Positions 54,199 to 64,000 of a stretch of DNA of 64,000 nt are shown here, one piece after another. Position 1 is the first letter of the stretch. Each line of letters starts with the position of its first letter. A program made the position numbers and the translations under genes. The notes under the pieces are model-generated. The model had not been told where the DNA came from, searched no databases, and saw only the letters and a program-made list of their open reading frames with translations. Source of the stretch: Mesomycoplasma lagogenitalium (GTDB lineage: Bacteria > Bacillota_I > Bacilli_A > Mycoplasmatales > Metamycoplasmataceae); the NCBI RefSeq assembly GCF_029854295.1, contig NZ_CP122979.1, forward strand, positions 682,001-746,000, in the 5' to 3' direction.

Positions 54199-55618
54199 TG
54201 AATTTAGTATAAATTCAAATAAGATTTTGCCTGAAAATGCAGAAATTTCATTAGATCAATATTCTAATTCTATTAATAAAAAATTTATTTGAGAACTAAC
54301 AATTTGAGATAAAAATTTTCTGGAGTTAAATCATATAAGCAAAAAAATGTTTATAAATATAAATACTTTTTTAGCTAATGAAATTAATAAATTAAAAGAT
54401 GAAGATGGCAAAATAAAAATTTTAACAACTAATAAAAGCAACATTTTTGCAAATGAAAATAAAGTAAAAATTTTATTGTTGATAGAGAAATTGTTTGCAT
54501 ACCTTGAGGCGGAAATCCCATTGTTCAATATTATAATGGCAAGTTTATTACAAGCGATAATCGAATTGCAACATCAATAGATAAAAATATATTAAGCAAT
54601 AAATTTTTGTATTATTATTTTGAAAATAATATTGAAAAAGTAAAAGAATTTTACAGGGGTTCGGGAATTAAGCATCCAGATATGAGTAAAATTTTAGATA
54701 TGGAAATTTGATTGCCGCCACTAGAATTACAAAATAAAATTGTTGCTATTTTAGATAAATTTCAAGATGCAATTGAAAATTCAAAGGGATTATTACCACA
54801 AGAAATTGAATTAAGAAAAATGCAGTATGAATATTATCGTGATAAACTACTTTCATTTGATATTGACATAACTCCAGAGAGAGAGAGAGAGAGAGAGAGA
54901 GAGCAAAATTCAATAGAAATACCTAATTCCTATTGAATTTTGCTTGAACAGGCAATTGAATATATAAAAAATAAAATTTATAAAAAAATTATTTATTTAA
55001 AACTACGTGATAAAACAATCACCAATTCCATTAATACCGGTTTAAATCCAAGAAATAATTTTAATTTAAATGATGAATCAAATGAAAAATTAGTAGCTTG
55101 ATACATAACAACAAAAGATTATTCGGAAAACCAAGAAATAATATTTGATATTAATAAAACTGCTAAAATAACAGAAGTCGCTAGAAAATTAATTAATAAA
55201 AGAAGTAAATTAGAGAAAAATGATATTCTATTTTCTGGTATAGGAACAGTAGGAAAAGTTGCACTTGTTGATTTTGAACCTTATAATTTTGATATTAGCG
55301 AGATCTACTTATGCAATTAAAGTAAATCAAAATAATATAATGCCAAAGTTTTTGATGCATTATTTAAGATCTTCAATAGTTCAAAATCAAATTTTCAAAG
55401 ATTTAAAAGGTAGTACCTTAAAAGGTATTAGAAAAGTTCAACTAGAAAACTTATTAATTCCAATTATACCTCTAGAAATTCAAAATAAAATTGTTAATAT
55501 TTTAGATAAATTTCAAAAGGCAATTGAACATTCAAAGGGGTTATTACCACAAGAAATTAAATTAAGAGAACAGCAGTATGAATATTATTGTGATAAATTA
55601 CTTAATTTTAAAAAATAA
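54199..55618 (+). pseudogene. hsdS: HsdS4 modules 2 and 3, several frameshifts
   Basis: Compared with hsdS1 and hsdS3 the C-type TRD of module 2 has one A missing near 54312, one T added near 54370 and one A missing near 54470; the F-type TRD of module 3 has a G added near 55301, ending that frame at 55320 before it resumes to NFKK at 55618. The AG tract (14 units) is in frame. The number of lesions suggests decay of a silent copy, though three of the four are in A/T runs. Confidence 0.8.
54876..54903 (+). repeat. (AG)14 microsatellite in hsdS4, in frame
   Basis: Twenty-eight bases of AG, three units more than hsdS1, so the same frame is kept. Confidence 0.93.
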
Positions 55619-55636
55619 TTTTTTGCATATAAATGA

Positions 55637-55666
55637 AATCGCCTTTTTATAAAGGTGTTTTTTATT
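55637..55666 (+). terminator. Terminator after hsdS4
   Basis: CGCCTTT / AAAGGTG stem (G-U pair) with T-rich tail, as after hsdS1. Confidence 0.8.
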
Positions 55667-55759
55667 TACTTTATTATTGATAAATTTAATTAAGTTAAAA
55701 ATTAACAATAAATTTTTAATTTATTTTTTAAATAGATTAAATTAGGTTAAAATTAAATA

Positions 55760-56635
<876 letters not shown>

Positions 56636-57093
56636 CTATTGCAGAAGGCGGTTCTTCTGGATACGTTTCATTTTTAGAAAGTGAATTTTGACTTGGTTCC
56701 CATGCTTATTCAATTGTTCCGAAAAAAGAAATTATTTCAGAATTTAAATTAAAATATAATGTATTTAATAAATTTTTATTTTATTTTCTAAAAATGAATC
56801 AATTGAATTTACAAAATATGAAAGTTGGAGTAGGAATTCCTAGTTTGCATAAAAATAACTTGAATAACTTAAAAATTTTAATTCCTCCTTTAGAATTACA
56901 AAATAAAATTGTTGATATTTTAGACAAATTTCAAGATGCAATTGAAAATTCAAAAGGATTACTACCACAAGAAATTGAGTTAAGAAAAACTCAGTATGAA
57001 TATTATCGTGATAAACTACTTTCATTTGATATTGATGTAACTCCAGAGAGAGAGAGAGAGAGAGAGAGAGCAAAATTCAATAGTAATACCTAA
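56636..57093 (+). pseudogene. hsdS: HsdS5 rest of module 2, out of frame
   Basis: After the single-base shift the B-type TRD and its CR continue ([43 protein letters not shown]) to the AG tract, whose 13 units lead to RAKFNSNT and a stop. So module 2 is cut off at both ends. Confidence 0.78.
57045..57070 (+). repeat. (AG)13 microsatellite in hsdS5, out of frame
   Basis: Twenty-six bases of AG; 11 or 14 units would keep module 3 in frame, 13 does not. Confidence 0.94.
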
Positions 57094-57106
57094 TTCCTAT
57101 TGAATT

Positions 57107-57757
57107 TTGCTTGAAAAGGCAGAAAAACTGATATGTAAGTTATTAAAAAATAGTTCAGTTATTAAAAATAAAGATATTTATAAAATCCAGATAAAGAGTG
57201 TAAAAGAAATTTGTAAATGCTATGATGGTGTACACCAAACGCCCAAATACACTGATCGAGGAGTACCATTTGTAAGTGTAGAAAATATTAAAAATATTTA
57301 TGCAACTAATAAATTTATATCACTTAATGATTTTAATAAATATAAAATCAAACCGCAAAAAGGCGATTTATTTATGACCAGAATTGGCGACATAGGTACT
57401 TGTGCAGTAGTGGAAAATAATGATAATTTAGCTTATTATGTATCTTTAGCTTTATTAAGACCGAATCAAAATATTGTTTTAAGTAAATTTTTAAAATATA
57501 TGATTGAAAGCGAACAGGGTAAAAAAGAATTAAATAAAAGAATTTTACATAGTGCCCACCCTATAATAATAAATTTAACAGAAATTTCAAAATTAAAATT
57601 TTTAATTCCTCCTATTACTGTTCAAAAACATATTGTTAATATTTTAGATAAATTTTATGAACTAATTAATGATTTAACAAAGGGGCTACCACAAGAAATT
57701 GAATTGAGAAAAAAACAATATGATTATTATTGTAATAAACTTTTAAATTTTCATTAA
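57107..57757 (+). pseudogene. hsdS: HsdS5 third module, out of frame
   Basis: The 216-residue frame from a TTG has an H-type TRD (CKCYDGVHQTPKYTDRGVPF) found nowhere else in the window, hinge ITVQKHIVNILDKFYEL and the CR ending CNKLLNFH, the array's last module. TRGVPFVSVENI-like segments are typical of HsdS TRDs. It would be fused to module 2 if the AG tract had 14 units. The TTG has no ribosome-binding site. Confidence 0.72.
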
Positions 57758-57800
57758 CAAAAAAACATCCAAAAAAAATTGGATGTTTATTTTATTTTTA
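57758..57800. terminator. Bidirectional terminator between hsdS5 and greA
   Basis: AAACATCC / GGATGTTT stem with T runs on both strands, closing the array on the plus strand and greA on the minus strand. Confidence 0.85.
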
Positions 57801-57804
57801 TTTT

Positions 57805-58302
57805 TTATTTTGTTTCAATGCTTAAAATTTCTACTGAATATTTTTCAGGTGCTTCTACTTCTACTATTTCATTAATTGGTTGTCCAAGTATCGCTACAGC
57901 TAATGGAGAAAGATTGGAAATTCTTGATTCAAATGGATCAGCATCTAAAGAACCAACAATTTTTAATTCAATTATTTTATTTTCATTTTCAGGCTTTTTG
58001 GTTTCAAACATTCTTAATTTAACAGTTGAACCAATAGAAACGATATTACTTTTTGTCTCTTGAATAACTTTAGCTTTAGAAATAATGTGTTCTAATTCAG
58101 TTATTCTTGCCTCTATTTGTCCTTGTTTTTCTCTGGCAACATCATATTCAGCATTTTCCGAAAGGTCACCTTGATTTCTCGCATCTTTAATATCTTCAAT
58201 AACTTTTGGACGTTCTACATTAATTAAATAATTTAATTCTTCTTTAAAAGAATCTAAACGATCTTGAGTTAGTAAAATTTCATTTTCATTTTTCTTTTTC
58301 AT
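57805..58302 (-). CDS. greA: Transcription elongation factor GreA
   Basis: GreA rescues backtracked RNA polymerase by stimulating RNA cleavage. The 165-residue product has the N-terminal coiled coil with DARNQGDLSENAEYDVAREKQG (acidic tip residues) and the C-terminal FKBP-like domain with SPLAVAILGQPINEIVEVEAP. The start ATG has GGAGG upstream. It is last in mnmA-alaS-ruvX-yrzB-like-membrane protein-greA, separated by a small gap. Confidence 0.95.
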   Translation of the reverse strand: MKKKNENEILLTQDRLDSFKEELNYLINVERPKVIEDIKDARNQGDLSENAEYDVAREKQGQIEARITELEHIISKAKVIQETKSNIVSIGSTVKLRMFETKKPENENKIIELKIVGSLDADPFESRISNLSPLAVAILGQPINEIVEVEAPEKYSVEILSIETK

Positions 58303-58335
58303 TTTTCCTCCATTTTCTTATAAATTTTATCAAAT

Positions 58336-58974
58336 TTATACTACTATTAATAAAAAAGTATGTGTGTATTTTAAAAATTGATGTTTTATGTGGGATTTTT
58401 CCAAATATTCTATTAAATTTTTCTTGACTTTTTTATCTGTTAAATCCTTAATCATTATCATTCCATTTTCATTCAATAATGGAATTAATTTTTTAACTTT
58501 TAATTCTAATTCATTTCAGTTATTGATAAAAATAAAATCCCATTTATTTTTATCGATATCACTAACTAATTTTTCTTTATCAAAACGAAAATTTGTATTT
58601 TTATAAACATTTTCAATGTTTTTTTCAATATCATTTGTTTTATAAATAAAAGAATGTTTATTTTTTAACTGATAATTAACAACTGAAAAAGCTAATCCAT
58701 CTTTTTCAATAAATAAATTATAGTAATAATTATTATGGCTGATTGTATTAATTATAAATTCAAAATCATCTACAACTCAATTGGTTGTTTGAATATTATC
58801 TTTAATTTTTTCATCCATTTTTATATCTGATTTAACTTCAAATTCCTTATTTAATTCTTGATATTTTTTAATTTCTTGTTTAGCTTTAAATCTAAAGAAA
58901 AAATAAAGTGAAAAACCTATTGCTAAAACTATAAAAATTGATGCTATTAAAATTCATTTAACTGTTTCATTCAT
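58336..58974 (-). CDS. Membrane-anchored methyltransferase-like protein
   Basis: The 212-residue protein has one N-terminal membrane helix (WILIASIFIVLAIGFSLYFFF) and a soluble C-terminal part with alternating strands resembling a degenerate Rossmann fold (WDFIFINNWNELELKVKKLIPLL then GMIMIKDL, like the last strands of class I methyltransferases). It resembles mycoplasma proteins called putative methyltransferases (BC85_0335-type), but the SAM-binding Gly loop is not obvious. Its ATG overlaps the end of the upstream gene (TAATATG). Function unproven. Confidence 0.6.
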
Positions 58975-58975
58975 A

Positions 58976-59290
58976 TTATTCTTCTGTTTCTATTTCTTCA
59001 AAAATATCAAAAGGTTTTCCGTTTTTAATAAATTCATTTTCATTTAAAAAATCATTTAAAAGATCAGATGCAATTTCTTCTTCATCTTCTTCTAAATAAC
59101 TTAAAGTTTCTCCATCTTCAGCTAATTTCATACATAAAATTGAATTATTTTCTGATAAATAAAACACTAAATTTTCACCCAATTCATCAAATTCAAATAA
59201 AACGGTAACAGCTTCAGTAACTTTTTCATTTTTTTCGTTTAAAAATTCAATTTCTACTTTTCTATCTTTATCATCTAAATTTATAATCAT
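58976..59290 (-). CDS. DUF1292/YrzB-like protein
   Basis: A 104-residue very acidic protein with no membrane segment. Bacillus has yrzB (DUF1292) right after yrrK (ruvX) downstream of alaS, and this is in the same place, three bases after ruvX. The central strand-rich segment VTVLFEFDELGENLVFYLSE matches the type. Function of the family is unknown. Confidence 0.72.
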   Translation of the reverse strand: MIINLDDKDRKVEIEFLNEKNEKVTEAVTVLFEFDELGENLVFYLSENNSILCMKLAEDGETLSYLEEDEEEIASDLLNDFLNENEFIKNGKPFDIFEEIETEE

Positions 59291-59292
59291 TT

Positions 59293-59709
59293 TTATAACC
59301 TCATTAAATAATCTTCTAAAATTAGCTGAGCAGCTAATTTATCTTTGTTTTTCTTTTGTTTTTTTCTAGATAGACCTGCGTCTATCATTATTTGTTTTGC
59401 TCTTTTGGTTGTTTCTCTTTCATCAATATAAATAACTGGTATTTGAAAATTAGCTTCTAAAAGTAATTTAAAATCTTCAACCATAACTGTTCTATCGCTT
59501 TTATTTCCGCTCATTTTTAAAGGATATCCTAAAACAAAAGTATCCACTTCATATTCTTTTAAAATTTCTTTTATTTTAACTAAAACTTTAGAAAAATCAT
59601 TTTCTGGAAAATGAAAATTTTCTAAACCAATTGCAATAATATTTAATGAATCGCTAATTGAAAAACCGCAAGTTTTTGTTCCTAAATCTAAGGCTAATTT
59701 TCTTTTCAT
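59293..59709 (-). CDS. ruvX: Putative pre-16S rRNA nuclease RuvX/YqgF
   Basis: The 138-residue protein has the RNase H-fold signature KLALDLGTKTCGFSISD, VLGYPLKMSG..SDR and IYIDERETTKRA with DKLAAQLILEDYL near the end, the Asp and Glu residues of YqgF/RuvX. YqgF is required for 16S rRNA 5' processing. It overlaps the stop of alaS (TAATG), a conserved linkage. Confidence 0.92.
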   Translation of the reverse strand: MKRKLALDLGTKTCGFSISDSLNIIAIGLENFHFPENDFSKVLVKIKEILKEYEVDTFVLGYPLKMSGNKSDRTVMVEDFKLLLEANFQIPVIYIDERETTKRAKQIMIDAGLSRKKQKKNKDKLAAQLILEDYLMRL

Positions 59710-62330
59710 TATAAAATGCCTTTTATTTTTTCAATTGCATTTTTTTCGTCATTAATAGAACCCTGAGCCAAGATTTTATTTCCTCCACCATTACCTGATA
59801 TTGAATTTAATATTTTATCTAATACCATTTTAGAATCTTGTATTTTAGATGAAACTATTATCAATGTTTTTGATCCTGTTTTTGCCCCTAAAATAAATGT
59901 AATATTAGGATTTTTTTCTCTTAAAATAACTGCTTGATTTTTAAGATTTTGCACAGGAATGTCAAAATTAATGAAATATTTATGATTATTAATAACTTCT
60001 TCAATAACATTAATTTCAATTTCTGTATTATCAATTTCCTTCATAATATTTTTATAATCTTGACGAACTTTTTCTATCGAATTTTTAATAATTTCTAATT
60101 GCTTTTCTTTATCATCTGTTTTTTCTAAATCAAATTGATAATCTTTTTTAATTTTTATATTTTTTTCAACTAAATTATTAAGCAATAATGTTTCTTTTTC
60201 AATTTCTCCATCTAAATATTTATCAATTAATTCGTTAGATGTAATTGCTTTAATTCTAAAAATACCAGTTCCTTTATTTTCTGTTGAAACAATTTTAAAA
60301 TTTTCAATTAAGTGAGTGTTTTTAATATGTGTTCCTCCACATAAATCAACTGTAATGTTTTTAAATTCAACCAATCTAACATTAGTTGGATCCATATATT
60401 CGCTTTCTTCAAGTGTCATTATAGCATTCATTTTTTCAGCTTCTTTAATGGTTGTTTCAATATAATAACGATCAGTTTTGCTTTTTATATAATTTCTAAC
60501 TCGATTTTCAATTTCAAAAACTTCTTGTTCAGTAGGTTTTTTATTTAATGGAAAATCAAATGTTAATCTATTTTCATTATTATCAGATCCTAGTTGTTTA
60601 ATTTCCATTCCATATTGTTCTCTTAAAGATTTAAACAATAAGTGAGTGGATGAATGATTTCTTTCTAATTTTATTCTATTTTCTTTATCAACAAATAGTT
60701 GTACTGGTTGATCTTTATCTAAAATTCCTTTAATAACATGAACATTATTTCTAAATTTATCTTTAAACACTTCAATAATTTGAATTTTTCTATTATCTTG
60801 CAAAATATAACCTTGATCATGTTTTTGACCACCGCCAGTTGCATAAAATACAGTTTCATCAAAAATAACATATGAAATTTCGTCTTTTTCTGTTATTTTT
60901 AATTCTTTTTCTGAATTGGCTAAAAATACTATTTTAGCAGTTTTTTCATGCAAATTATAACCAATAAAATTAGAAATTTCACCTTTTACATAAGCTAAAG
61001 AATTAATCGCTGTTTTCATTGCAACTTTTTTTAAGCCTCTTGATAATTCAGCATGCATTTGCTTATATTTTTCAAATTGTGAAATATCTAATTTAACTCC
61101 TTTTTCTAATAAAATTTCTTGAGTTAATTCAATTGGAAAGCCATATGTTTCAAACAATTTAAAAGCAATAGCAAAATCAAATTCTTGATTTTTATTTTCC
61201 AGTTCTTTTTCCAATAATTTATGTCCTTGTTCAATTGTTTGTGAAAAAAGTAATTCCTCTTCTTTAATAATTTTTGAAACTTTTTTTACATTTATATCAT
61301 AAGGTAATGAATTTTTTACAATTGTTACTAAAGTATGTAAAAAAGTTTTTTCTTTTATTTCTAGTTGTAATCCAGCACGGTAAGATCTTCTTATTAATCT
61401 TCTAATTATATATCCTCTAGAAACATTAGATGGCTCAACCCCGTCATTAATTGCATTAACAATTGCTCTAATGTGATCAGCAATTATTTTAAATTTAATA
61501 TTAATTTTTTCTTGATTTTCATCTTTAATAAAGTAATTTTCTGTTTTGTATTTATATGGTGTAAGTTTTTCAATTTCCTTTATTATTGGTAAAAATAAGT
61601 CAGTATCATAATTTGTAGGAGCATTTTGCATAATTGAAACTAGTCTTTCAAAACCTGCACCAGTATCGATGTTTTTTTGAGCTAGCTCAGTATAATTGTT
61701 TTCTCCATCATTATTAAATTGTGAAAAAACCAAATTTCAAATTTCGATAAAACGATCATTTTCTTCATCGTTTTTTAAAAGTTCAACTCCTCTTTTATCA
61801 AATTTTTCTCCACGATCGAAAAATATTTCAGTACACGGACCACAAGGACCGGAACCGATATCTCAAAAATTAGTTTTCATAGTCCCTTTAATAATGTGAC
61901 TTTCATCAATTCCTAATGACATTCATTTTCTTTTTGTTTCTTCATCCTCTTCAAAATATGTGAAATATAATTTATCTTTTTCTAGTTTTAATTCATTTAG
62001 TAAAAAATCATAGGCATATTCAATTGCTTCATTTTTAAAATAATCACCAATTGAAAAGTTTCCTAACATTTCAAACATTGTATGATGTCTAGTTGTAATT
62101 CCGACATTTTCAATGTCATTAGTTCTTAATGATTTTTGGGAGTTAGTTAATCGATTTTTTGGTGGAATTTTTTTTCCTGAAAAATAATCTTTAAGTGTTG
62201 CTACTCCTGAATTAATTCATAAAAGTGAAGGGTCGTTAATTGGAACTAGTGATTTAGTTTCAACGATTAAATGATCTTTTGATTCAAAATATTTCAATCA
62301 TTTTTCTCTAATTTCTTTTGAACTGAGCAT
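59709..62330 (-). CDS. alaS: Alanyl-tRNA synthetase
   Basis: AlaS charges tRNA-Ala. The 873-residue product has class II motifs ([37 protein letters not shown]), the editing domain with [10 protein letters not shown] (HxxxH zinc site) and CGGTHIKNT, and a C-terminal oligomerisation part with [13 protein letters not shown]. Several TGA Trp codons occur, one splitting it at about 61736. It is followed directly by ruvX (overlap) and preceded by mnmA after 11 bases. Confidence 0.96.
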
Positions 62331-62340
62331 ATTTCTCCTT

Positions 62341-63520
<1,180 letters not shown>

Positions 63521-63525
63521 TATGT

Positions 63526-64000
63526 TTAAAGAACGTATAAAAGAACAATGCATAAAGTTAAAGATAAAATTCAAACTGATAATGCCATTTTAAAATATGA
63601 AGTTTTAGTTCTTTTATATTTTTGAGCGATTTTTGGATTTAATTCAATTAATGAACTAATATTATTATATTTATCAATTCTTTTTTCTCCTAAATATAAC
63701 GTTAATAGTAATAAAGAAGAAATGATGTTTGGAATTAATCAATAAAATATTTTATTAGAGAAAGTAAATAGTTTTAAATTATTTTCTAAATTACTATTTT
63801 GTGAAAATACACCTTGAAAAATAATTGTTGATAATCAATCAGAAGTTCCAATTCCACCAGGTACAGGTGAAAGATTATTTGCCATATTTAATAAAGTTTG
63901 ACCTGATAAAAATTTTATATATCAAACAAAAAAATCATAACCAGTGTGTTCTTTTAAAATTGAATTATCTATTATTAAAACAATAATAATTGAACCGTTT
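63526..64000 (-). CDS. C-terminal part of a flippase-like (UPF0104/AglD-type) membrane protein
   Basis: About 157 residues from the right edge to TAA, with hydrophobic segments and NNLSPVPGGIGTSDW, the motif of the lysylphosphatidylglycerol synthase/flippase-like membrane family (S-P-x-P-G-G-x-G). Family members handle polyprenol or lipid-linked substrates; the mycoplasma role is unclear. The N-terminal two thirds lie outside the window. Confidence 0.75.

Larger units (their letters stand above)
51304..55618 (+). repeat. Tandem duplication of about 2.19 kb (hsdS3 and hsdS4 units)
   Basis: The leader plus gene of hsdS3 (gene at 51370) and of hsdS4 (gene at 53560) are the same sequence, offset 2190 bases, differing mainly in AC number (8 versus 11), AG number (12 versus 14), a few homopolymer lengths and rare substitutions. 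This is a recent duplication. Confidence 0.9.

Overview
The window is AT-rich chromosomal DNA of a mycoplasma (Mollicutes). In-frame TGA must be read as tryptophan for nearly every long gene to be intact: polC, infB, nusA, fusA, secDF, alaS and the ascorbate genes all fall into fragments otherwise. PolC-type replication, a minimal gene set, no sign of cell-wall genes, overlapping stop/start junctions and A/T-rich spacers agree. Gene content (a DUF31/MIP-type protease, BMP-type and Asn/Asp/Lys-rich lipoproteins, an ascorbate operon with a PTE-type lactonase) suggests the Mycoplasmopsis/Metamycoplasma branch (M. bovis, M. agalactiae, M. synoviae relatives). The species cannot be fixed from sequence reading alone.

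Layout. 1-35 kb is mostly minus-strand housekeeping: rimP-nusA-ylxR-infB-rbfA (translation initiation and antitermination), polC, an amino-acid permease, pyrH-frr-cdsA-HAD-rnhC, dinB, an acpP cluster with the order of M. genitalium MG284-MG287, hisS-aspS, secDF, ruvA-ruvB and two small unknown genes. A plus-strand operon at 28.1-35.3 kb encodes L-ascorbate uptake and catabolism: a phosphotriesterase-fold lactonase, UlaA/B/C (PTS IIC/IIB/IIA), UlaD, UlaE, UlaF, a HAD phosphatase and an unknown protein. Its promoter carries two 15-bp direct repeats 20 bp apart. 35.4-47.7 kb holds a BMP-family lipoprotein, four tRNAs (Lys, Leu-TAA and Arg here; Leu-CAA at 47.7 kb), a dimeric dUTPase, a methyltransferase, a lipoprotein, the str operon rpsL-rpsG-fusA, mutM, a small Smr-domain protein and a large serine protease related to mycoplasma immunoglobulin proteases.

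47.9-57.8 kb is the most unusual region: five tandem type I restriction-modification specificity loci (hsdS1-hsdS5) with no hsdM or hsdR in the window. Each is built from two or three target-recognition modules. An (AC)n microsatellite (Thr-His linker) always follows the first module, and an (AG)n microsatellite (Glu-Arg linker) follows the second in every three-module locus. hsdS1 is the only locus intact end to end. It encodes an unusual three-module protein and alone has a strong ribosome-binding site. hsdS2-hsdS5 are interrupted by out-of-frame repeat lengths and/or single-base indels mostly in A/T runs, each sits behind an intrinsic terminator, and they reuse modules in new combinations (A-B-C, D-D, E-C-F, E-C-F, G-B-H). 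This looks like a phase-variable, recombination-prone reservoir of methylation specificities.

57.8-64 kb returns to minus-strand housekeeping: greA, a putative membrane-anchored methyltransferase-like protein, a YrzB-like protein, ruvX, alaS, mnmA, and the C-terminal part of a flippase-like membrane protein at the edge.
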